Assembly (NCBI GenBank): GCA_003522145.1
Contig: DPGD01000023.1
Span: 1 to 10,306, forward strand
Reading direction: 5' to 3'
Source: Clostridiales bacterium
GTDB lineage: Bacteria; Bacillota; Clostridia; Oscillospirales; CAG-272
Length of the DNA stretch: 10,306 bases
Of the stretch, positions 1 through 4,856 are shown piece by piece (the first letter of the stretch is position 1; each line of letters opens with the position of its first letter). Below the pieces are notes generated by a model, which had not been told where the DNA came from, did not search any database, and saw nothing but the letters and a program-made list of their open reading frames with translations. The position numbers and the translations under genes are program-made.

Positions 1-123
1 GATTTTCTTCAAAATACTACGGTCAAGCGGCGGGACGGGTCAGACGAAACGGAGAATGTTTTATCTCTCACCGACCTTAATTCTGTTCTGCCGCTTGACC
101 TCTACATAGGCGGAAACGCCTAA
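1..123 (+). CDS. C-terminal end of an unidentified ORF (partial)
   Basis: Frame 1 is open from the window edge to a TAA at 121-123, giving 40 residues that end in DLNSVLPLDLYIGGNA. The other two forward frames close earlier, and the stop sits 7 nt before the Shine-Dalgarno of the MazF-like gene, the spacing expected of co-transcribed genes. I do not recognise the protein. A MazF toxin is often preceded by its antitoxin, so this could be an antitoxin tail, but nothing in these residues shows it. It could also be a chance open stretch. Confidence 0.4.
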   Translation, partial: DFLQNTTVKRRDGSDETENVLSLTDLNSVLPLDLYIGGNA

Positions 124-147
124 ATACACAAAGGAGGTCATCACAGA

Positions 148-666
148 ATGAACCACACATATTTGCGCGGCGATATGTATTACGCCGATCTGGGCCGTGG
201 CATCGGCTCTGAGCAGGAGGGCTACCGCCCCGTCGTGATTATCCAGAACAATGTTGGGAACAAACACAGCCCCACAGTCATTATCGCTTCCATTACGAGC
301 AAAACCGGCGTGAAAGCCAAACTTCCCACCCACTACTACATCGACGCCGAGGACGGCTTGGAGCTGCCCTCTATCGTCCTGCTGGAACAGTTGCGCACCG
401 TCGATAAGCGCCGCTTGGGCAACTTCATCGGGCATCTGTCCGAAAAGCACATTTGCGGCATCAACCATGCGCTGGCGGTCAGCATCGGTCTGATCGAGAG
501 CGTCCCGAAAAAACTGATCCTCTGCCTTTGCAGCACCTGCGCCGATAATTTCTACGGCACGGGTGCTTATTATTTACGCAGGATCGACCCGAACCAAATG
601 GCAGAAGACACTTGCACCTACTGCAACAGCAGAAAAGGGCTGGATTATGAGATTGTCCGCAAATAG
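148..666 (+). CDS. MazF/PemK-family toxin with C-terminal cysteine-knuckle extension
   Basis: 172 residues. Residues 1-115 match the MazF/PemK/NdoA fold: an N-terminal LRGDMYYADL strand, the loop GSEQEGYRPVVIIQN carrying the conserved Arg27 of the family, and the SPTVIIASITS strand with Thr50. MazF proteins are sequence-specific ribosome-independent endoribonucleases that cut mRNA and are normally held inactive by an antitoxin. The family is usually about 110-120 residues. Here some 55 extra residues follow, with Cys128-x2-Cys131 and Cys156-x2-Cys159, spacing typical of a zinc ribbon, plus Cys126. The start is ATG148 with AAGGAGG at 131-137. No antitoxin gene is complete in the window; one could lie to the left. 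It sits next to xis and int at an element's end, so it may act in element maintenance (inference). Toxin activity is not proven: many mobile-element MazF-like proteins are uncharacterised. Confidence 0.85.
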   Translation: MNHTYLRGDMYYADLGRGIGSEQEGYRPVVIIQNNVGNKHSPTVIIASITSKTGVKAKLPTHYYIDAEDGLELPSIVLLEQLRTVDKRRLGNFIGHLSEKHICGINHALAVSIGLIESVPKKLILCLCSTCADNFYGTGAYYLRRIDPNQMAEDTCTYCNSRKGLDYEIVRK

Positions 667-701
667 CAGATGTTTTATCGGAAAAAGCTGAATTTGCACA
701 A

Positions 702-730
702 GTGACGCTCCGTCTTTCGGGTGATATAAT
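702..730 (+). promoter_or_regulatory. Promoter of the xis-int operon (extended -10)
   Basis: GTGACG at 702-707 and TATAAT at 725-730 are separated by 17 bp, and TG at 722-723 gives an extended -10 element. The predicted transcript starts near 737, so translation cannot begin at the upstream GTG at 702. Confidence 0.7.
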
Positions 731-733
731 CTT

Positions 734-751
734 CTTGTCTTACAGGACAAG
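734..751 (+). promoter_or_regulatory. Dyad at the transcription start, possible operator
   Basis: CTTGTC (734-739) and GACAAG (746-751) form a perfect 6-bp inverted repeat with a 6-nt spacer. It lies 3 bp after the -10 box and overlaps the expected start of transcription, a position suited to repressor binding. It could equally fold as a small 5' leader hairpin. The binding protein is unknown. Confidence 0.4.
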
Positions 752-791
752 CAGGTACAATCAAGTCGCTTGTGAGAAAGGAGTTATGTGG

Positions 792-1001
792 TTGGAACAG
801 ATTGTACCGAAATACTCTGTCGGAAAACGGACATACTCTGTCGATGAGATACGCTCCATACTGAATATCGGGCGTAGAAAAGCATATGAACTGTGCAATT
901 CGGGAGAGTTCAAAATCGTCCGTATCGGCAGAACCATAAGAATTTCAAAACTCTCTTTCGATGAGTGGCTTGATAATATCACAGATAACGGAGGTATTTG
1001 A
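792..1001 (+). CDS. Excisionase-like small helix-turn-helix protein
   Basis: About 69 residues. The core TYSVDEIRSILNIGRRKAYE followed by a VRIGRTIRISKLSFDEWL wing matches the small MerR-like winged HTH family (HTH_17, excisionase type), which bends DNA at att sites and steers the integrase towards excision. The start is a choice. AAAGGAG at 777-783 is only 2 nt from ATG786 but 8 nt from TTG792, so TTG792 is preferred; ATG786 would add two residues (Met-Trp). The GTG at 702 lies in the promoter and is rejected. The stop TGA (999-1001) is 1 bp before the integrase ATG, and the integrase ribosome binding site lies inside the last codons, so the two are translationally linked. Role as Xis is inferred from fold plus position. 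Confidence 0.8.
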   Translation: MEQIVPKYSVGKRTYSVDEIRSILNIGRRKAYELCNSGEFKIVRIGRTIRISKLSFDEWLDNITDNGGI

Positions 1002-1002
1002 T

Positions 1003-2385
1003 ATGGCTTCAATCGTAAAGAGAGGCAAAACATATTCTGTCGTTTATTATGAGGGCGAGGGTTCAAATCGTCATCAGGTATGGGAATCGGGGCTGAGCTA
1101 TTCGGCAGCCAAATCCCGCAAAGCAACGATTGAATATGAGAAAGAACAGAACACCCATGTGGATCACAATGATATTACCGTAAGCGAGTTCTTGTATGAG
1201 TTCATCGAAAAATACGGTGAGAAAAAATGGGTGGCATCAACCTATGACGGAAATGTAGGCTTGCTTGAAAATTATGTCCATCCCTATTGGGGCGACAAAA
1301 AACTTCGCAGCATCCGCACCAAGACCGTCGATGACTTTTATCATTTTCTGTTGAACGAAGCAGAGCCGGCAACCAATATGGGCAAACCAAAGCGGGAGCA
1401 TATCAGCCCCTCAACCATTCATGACATCCACAAGGTTCTGCGATGTGCTTTCAATCAGGCGAAAAAGTGGGAGTACATTGCGAAAAATCCGTTTTTGGAT
1501 GCGACACTGCCGGAGCACAAGGAGGCTAAACGGGATGCCTTGACTCCCGAACAACTGCAAAGAGTATTGGACTTTACCGACCGCACCGACATCTACGACT
1601 TATATGTGATGCACTGTGCGATACAACTGGCGTTTGCTTGTTGTATGCGCGGCGGTGAGGTCGGTGGAACGCAGTGGGAGCGCTTTAGCCGGAGTGATCA
1701 GGTGCTATACATCGACCGTGTGATTGACCGTGTTGATAAGAAACTGATTGAAAAGCTACCCAAAATGGACATCCTTTTCCGCTTTCCAAACCTCTATCCG
1801 GGCACACGGACGGTGATTGTCTTAAAGCAGCCGAAAACGGAGGGCAGTATTCGTACTGTCTACATTCCCGAAACCGTTGCAAAGAAGCTCGAAAAGCTCA
1901 GAGAGATGCAAATGAAGCTGAAACTGGAGCTTGGCGACGACGGCTATATGGATTATGGCCTGATTATCTGCCAAGCCAACGGCCGACCGATTATGACCGA
2001 GCATCTGAATAAACGATTCAAGGAAGTCCTTATTGGTCTGAACGACCCGACAATCAATGTCGATAATGTCGTGTTTCACAGTTTACGGCATACGAGTACG
2101 GGCGTAAAACTTCGGCTCTCCAAGGGCGATCTAAAAGCGGTACAGGGTGATGGCGGATGGAACTCTCCCGATATGGTGACCAAGCGCTATGCGCACATTC
2201 TTGACGAGGATCGCCGTCGCCTTGCTGATGAGATGGAGCAATCCTTTTACAAAGGCAAGACAGAAGAAGCACCCGTTACTGCCGCACCCGCACTTGATGC
2301 AGAAGCTCTTGCGAGCCTGCTTGCCAGCAATCCCGAACTACTCAAAAAGGCTTTGGAGTCTGTCCAGCTTGCTAATAACACCTGA
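1003..2385 (+). CDS. int: Tyrosine recombinase (site-specific integrase) of an integrated element
   Basis: 460 residues, start ATG1003 with GGAGG at 990-994 (8-nt spacing); an in-frame ATG at 961 lies inside the preceding gene and has no such site. Residues 1-50 look like an arm-binding domain (KRGKTYSVVYYEGEG...). About 65-180 is the SAM-like core-binding domain, and about 190-410 the catalytic domain. Visible catalytic residues are Arg216 (CMRGGE), His359 and Arg362 (HSLRH) and the nucleophile Tyr396 (KRYAHI). The position usually held by His in the G-H box is Trp386 (GGWNSPD), as in Cre. The last 45 residues are Ala/Leu-rich. The enzyme catalyses integration and excision between att sites. 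It lies 244 bp from the 3' end of tRNA-Arg, the expected target, with an excisionase-like gene just upstream. Whether the element is a prophage or an ICE cannot be told from this end. Confidence 0.95.
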   Translation: MASIVKRGKTYSVVYYEGEGSNRHQVWESGLSYSAAKSRKATIEYEKEQNTHVDHNDITVSEFLYEFIEKYGEKKWVASTYDGNVGLLENYVHPYWGDKKLRSIRTKTVDDFYHFLLNEAEPATNMGKPKREHISPSTIHDIHKVLRCAFNQAKKWEYIAKNPFLDATLPEHKEAKRDALTPEQLQRVLDFTDRTDIYDLYVMHCAIQLAFACCMRGGEVGGTQWERFSRSDQVLYIDRVIDRVDKKLIEKLPKMDILFRFPNLYPGTRTVIVLKQPKTEGSIRTVYIPETVAKKLEKLREMQMKLKLELGDDGYMDYGLIICQANGRPIMTEHLNKRFKEVLIGLNDPTINVDNVVFHSLRHTSTGVKLRLSKGDLKAVQGDGGWNSPDMVTKRYAHILDEDRRRLADEMEQSFYKGKTEEAPVTAAPALDAEALASLLASNPELLKKALESVQLANNT

Positions 2386-2559
2386 TTTTATTAGCAGAGA
2401 GCAAATTAGCAAAACGCACCGTATTAGCAAACGGGCTGAAAACCGAATGAAAATGCCGTCGATAATGCGGTGCGTATTAGCAAAATGCCAGCTGTGGAAA
2501 TAAGAAAAAGGTGATTGGTCTTGAACACGAAATGCAAATCCTGCGATTAGCAATTAGCA
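2370..2559. repeat. Cluster of ATTAGCA heptamers, probable arm-type integrase sites
   Basis: Exact ATTAGCA occurs on the plus strand at 2390-2396, 2405-2411, 2423-2429, 2476-2482, 2546-2552 and 2553-2559, and inverted (TGCTAAT) at 2370-2376 in the last codons of int. The copies at 2405, 2423 and 2476 extend to ATTAGCAAA. Seven heptamers in 190 bp, placed between int and the tRNA target, match the arrangement of arm-type sites bound by the N-terminal domain of tyrosine integrases. Binding is inferred. Confidence 0.65.
2414..2475. repeat. 13-bp inverted repeat inside the heptamer cluster
   Basis: ACGCACCGTATTA (2414-2426) pairs with TAATGCGGTGCGT (2463-2475) with one mismatch, which would be a G-U pair in RNA; the loop is 36 nt. 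It embraces one ATTAGCA copy and abuts another. It may be a hairpin 3' of int or a binding site for an accessory protein. Confidence 0.5.
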
Positions 2560-2589
2560 AGCAGCCAAACACAGCAGCAAATAAGGAAA

Positions 2590-2621
2590 GCCGAAAACCC
2601 TTGAAAACAAAGGCTTTCGGC
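2590..2621 (-). terminator. Rho-independent terminator between int and tRNA-Arg
   Basis: Read leftwards, 14 pairs (two of them G-U) close a TTTT loop: arms 2608-2621 and 2590-2603, loop 2604-2607. On the minus strand TTTCCTTATTT follows, which suits termination of tRNA-Arg. On the plus strand GTTGTTTG follows, so it may also stop int transcripts. Confidence 0.75.
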
Positions 2622-2629
2622 GTTGTTTG

Positions 2630-2706
2630 TGGCGCGCCAGAAGGAACTCGAATCCCCGACCTTCCGCTTAGGAGGCGGACGCTCTATCCAACTGAGCTAC
2701 TGGCGC
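2630..2706 (-). tRNA. tRNA-Arg (anticodon CCU), integration target
   Basis: A complete 77-nt cloverleaf with encoded CCA (complement of 2630-2632). The acceptor is GCGCCAG/CTGGCGC, the D stem GCTC/GAGC, the anticodon stem TCCGC/GCGGA with loop CTCCTAA, and the anticodon CCT lies at complement 2670-2672. The T loop is TTCGAGT. The T stem pairs GGGGA with TCCTT and so contains two adjacent G-U pairs, unlike the other stems, which are fully paired. The 3' end points to int. This fits an att core at the 3' end, with the last bases supplied by the element when it integrated (inference). It decodes AGG. Confidence 0.95.
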
Positions 2707-2758
2707 ATATTTAATTTTAAGGGCGACCGCCCCTCTGGCGGGGAACGCTCTTGGTTCT

Positions 2759-2798
2759 CTTAGGAGGCGGTCGCTCTATCCTGCTGAGTTACGGAAAC
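2759..2798 (-). pseudogene. 5' half of a second tRNA-Arg(CCU), truncated after the anticodon loop
   Basis: Read on the minus strand this is a GTTTCCG acceptor strand, TA, a D arm (ACTC...GAGC, first pair A-C mismatched), and an anticodon 5' stem ACCGC with loop CTCCTAA. The matching 3' anticodon stem (GCGGT), T arm and acceptor CGGAAAC are all missing; the next bases are unrelated. It differs from the intact tRNA-Arg in acceptor and D loop, so it is not a simple local copy. Between 2667-2689 and 2759-2781 the two share 22 of 23 bases. Most likely it is the remnant of an original tRNA gene broken by an integration or deletion at the anticodon loop. Confidence 0.65.
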
Positions 2799-2834
2799 AT
2801 ATATCGGGCGCCCCCAAAAAGTTCCCCCGCATCC

Positions 2835-2970
2835 GGCGGCGGTATCGCCGCAGAAGATGGCGTTGATTATCCGAAATACACAAAGCATTCCTTGCATTCC
2901 TTCGTTTTTGCGCCGCATTTCTCAGCAAGACTGCCCGACGCGAAGATACTTTGAATATGGGGAGGTACCC
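2835..2970. repeat. Dispersed intergenic repeat, copy A
   Basis: The order is: GC hairpin (2836-2851), GAAATACACAAAG, ATTCCTTCGTTTTTGCG, CAGCAAGACTGCC, GAAGATACTTTGAATAT, GGGGAGGTACCC. The same blocks occur in the same order at 6466-6601. Hairpin-forming ability in the centre is weaker than in the other copy, suggesting decay. No transposase is nearby; function unknown. Confidence 0.55.
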
Positions 2971-3231
2971 TGCAGAACTGTTCGTTTTTCCCCTGCAGGC
3001 TTTGAAGAGACCGACGCTTCAAAGAGAAAGCCGATCCCGCAGGGAGGGGAAGATCCTGCTCCGCCGTCGGCAGGAGCAGTGCAGAACACGAGGGTAGTGT
3101 ACCATAAAAATTAAAAACAATCAAGAGGGAAAGAACAGGTTTTTGAAAAATATTGCGGTGCTTGAAACAATGTTCTTGTGAACCGGAGGACCAGAAGAAG
3201 CGGAAGAGAAGGGAGACTGACCGACATTTTG

Positions 3232-3269
3232 GCGGGTCTGTAAAAAAATCTGCTTTTTTACAGACCCGC
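3232..3269. repeat. Perfect 16-bp inverted repeat hairpin
   Basis: GCGGGTCTGTAAAAAA (3232-3247) and TTTTTTACAGACCCGC (3254-3269) pair without mismatch around the loop ATCTGC. The T-run is inside the stem rather than after it, so it is not a textbook terminator, though it may help end the yqhQ-like transcript, which stops about 90 nt away on the minus strand. It could also be a tiny element made of two terminal inverted repeats. Confidence 0.7.
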
Positions 3270-3273
3270 GGCA

Positions 3274-3299
3274 AAGTCAAAGAAATAAGTCAAAGAAAT
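3274..3299. repeat. Two tandem copies of a 13-bp unit
   Basis: AAGTCAAAGAAAT occurs exactly twice in tandem (3274-3286, 3287-3299), directly beside the perfect hairpin. A recent slippage product is the simplest explanation. Confidence 0.7.
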
Positions 3300-3345
3300 G
3301 ATAAAAGACTTTTTGAAGAATTGCTGTGGAAGAGCCACACAAAAG

Positions 3346-3368
3346 CGGCTGAAAAACGGTTACAGCCG
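3346..3368 (-). terminator. Weak hairpin overlapping the yqhQ-like stop codon
   Basis: Read leftwards, CGGCTG (3363-3368) and CAGCCG (3346-3351) form a 6-bp stem with an 11-nt loop that contains the TAA stop, followed by CTTTTGTG. It is a possible weak terminator; the T-tract is short. Confidence 0.3.
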
Positions 3369-4673
3369 ATCGCTTCCGTCCTCCGGAATGACCTCCTTCA
3401 CGGCGGTTATGGCGCATTCGATCATGCTGTCGTCCGGCTCTTTTGTTGAGATGCGCTGCATCCAGAGGCCGGGGGCGGAAAGGATGCGTACGATCCGGTT
3501 GTCGTGTCTGCCGGCATATTTGATGAATTCATAGCCTAAGCCCACGGTGACCGGGAGAAGTGCCAGCTTGCACACCGAACGGAGCAGATTGTTCAGGGCT
3601 TCCGAACCGAGGGTGAAGGAGGGAATGAAGGATCCTAAGATGATGCCCAGAATCAGCATGACGATCATAAAGGAGGTGCCGCACCGGGGATGGAAACGCT
3701 GCATTTTCCGCACATTCTCCACGGTGAGAGGCAGTCCTTTCTCATAACAGAAAATGGTTTTGTGTTCGGCACCGTGATACATGAAGGTGCGCCGGATGTC
3801 CTTCATCAGTGAGACGGCTGCCATATAGGCAACGAAAATGGCAATGCGCAGCACTCCCTCAAAGAGAGAGCGCACCAGCATCCGGGGATAGGAAGCGGCA
3901 ATACCGCCTTCCACCACGCCCTTCAGGGTGTGGGAATAAAGGGCCGTGGGCAGCCAGATAAACAGGAAAATGGCCAATACAACGCCTAAAACCGAGCCTA
4001 ACGCCGCCGCACCGGCGACCAGTCCGTTGGTTCCCTTTTTTTGGTCAGACTTTTTCGGAGCTGTCGTTTCTTCTTCGGTCACCGGGTCGCCCTCCGTGGC
4101 AATGATGGTGTTTAAATCTCCTTCAGAGCCGGAAGAAGCCTCTGTTTCAAGGACGGCGTTCAGATTCTCTGAATTGGGAAAAGTCTCCCCTGCGCCCTCC
4201 AAAGCCGCTTCTTTCGCCTCAGAGACAGATTCTGCCACAGAAGCAGAATGCTCCGGAGCGTCCGGACTTTTTGCTCCTTCCTCTTCCGGCAGACAGGAAA
4301 GGGGCTCCAAGCCTTCCTTGGCCCGCTTTTTGTTCAGTTTTTTCAGCTTTCTTTCCCGTTCCTCTTCCTCGGCCAACTCGTCAATTCCGGAAAGCTCTGC
4401 GGAACGCATAAGGCATTTGTAGCCGATTTTCAGAGAGGAAGCCATGCCGTACAGCCCCCGGAACAGCGGCCACTTCCAGACCTTTGCGGGAGTTTTCTGA
4501 ACGGTCGGCCATTTTTCGGTAACGATCTCCCCCTTGAGTGTGCGCACGGACATGGCGGTCACCTTCGGTCCCCGCATCATGATGCCCTCTAAAAGCGCCT
4601 GACCGCCTATGGAGGTTTTGATCTCCTTGTTCTGAAGCGGGCATTCTTCCTGTATGTTGTTTTTTTCGCTCAT
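3360..4673 (-). CDS. yqhQ: YqhQ-like DUF1385 membrane protein with acidic insertion
   Basis: 437 residues; the start is the ATG at complement 4671-4673 (MSEKNN...) with AAAGAGG upstream, preferred over a TTG 48 nt further upstream that has no ribosome binding site. Diagnostic DUF1385 segments are visible: GGQALLEGIMMRGP (23-36), KWPLFRG (67-73), and HGAEHKTIFCYE beginning at His300. Predicted membrane spans are near 219-246, 265-290, 330-352 and 366-385. The family is widespread in Bacillota, and its biochemical role is not established. It is usually about 300-320 residues. The excess is a charged, then acidic and Ser/Thr/Glu-rich stretch at about 101-213, between the conserved N-terminal part and the first membrane span, ending in a basic patch. 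It is transcribed divergently from the PHP gene. Confidence 0.92.
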   Translation of the reverse strand: MSEKNNIQEECPLQNKEIKTSIGGQALLEGIMMRGPKVTAMSVRTLKGEIVTEKWPTVQKTPAKVWKWPLFRGLYGMASSLKIGYKCLMRSAELSGIDELAEEEERERKLKKLNKKRAKEGLEPLSCLPEEEGAKSPDAPEHSASVAESVSEAKEAALEGAGETFPNSENLNAVLETEASSGSEGDLNTIIATEGDPVTEEETTAPKKSDQKKGTNGLVAGAAALGSVLGVVLAIFLFIWLPTALYSHTLKGVVEGGIAASYPRMLVRSLFEGVLRIAIFVAYMAAVSLMKDIRRTFMYHGAEHKTIFCYEKGLPLTVENVRKMQRFHPRCGTSFMIVMLILGIILGSFIPSFTLGSEALNNLLRSVCKLALLPVTVGLGYEFIKYAGRHDNRIVRILSAPGLWMQRISTKEPDDSMIECAITAVKEVIPEDGSDRL

Positions 4674-4736
4674 GTAAACCTCTTTCTGACCGTAAAACGA
4701 CCCGGTCGTTCCTCCGGTCAAGTGCAGTATATACCA

Positions 4737-4764
4737 TATATATGAACTTGGTGTGAACTGTCAA
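4737..4764 (-). promoter_or_regulatory. Promoter for the yqhQ-like gene
   Basis: On the minus strand TTGACA (complement 4759-4764) is followed after 16 bp by TATATA (complement 4737-4742). A nested dyad, AACGAC-CCG-GTCGTT at 4696-4710 inside GACCG/CGGTC, lies in the leader before the ribosome binding site. Confidence 0.55.
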
Positions 4765-4781
4765 AAATCCCCCTCTTTTTC

Positions 4782-4810
4782 TTGACAACCGAAGGGAAAT
4801 GGGATATAAT
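4782..4810 (+). promoter_or_regulatory. Consensus promoter for the PHP-TVP38 operon
   Basis: TTGACA (4782-4787) and TATAAT (4805-4810) are 17 bp apart, a perfect vegetative sigma-A type promoter. Its -35 box lies 17 bp from the -35 box of the divergent yqhQ-like promoter, so the two share one control region. Confidence 0.85.
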
Positions 4811-4856
4811 CGGAAGAGAGCGTTGATATGATTGATATAAAGGACATTCTAATTCT

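Larger units (their letters stand above)
2707..3359. other. Gene-free junction region with hairpins
   Basis: I find no convincing protein gene here: the short open frames lack ribosome binding sites and family features. It contains the truncated tRNA, a GCGGCG-GTAT-CGCCGC hairpin (2836-2851), a copy of the dispersed repeat, and three further inverted repeats: CCTGCAG/CTGCAGG (2969-2999), CTTTGAAG/CTTCAAAG (3000-3024), and CTGCTCC/GGAGCAG with inner GCC/GGC pairs (3056-3079). A long perfect hairpin and a tandem repeat follow, listed separately. Confidence 0.6.

Noticed and set aside
2370..2559. CRISPR array or replication iterons as an explanation of the ATTAGCA repeats
   Set aside because: The units are too short and the spacing is irregular for CRISPR; there is no Rep gene, while int and a tRNA target flank the cluster.
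2707..3114. Short plus-strand open frames in the tRNA junction region
   Set aside because: They run through tRNA remnants and inverted repeats, lack ribosome binding sites and resemble no known family.
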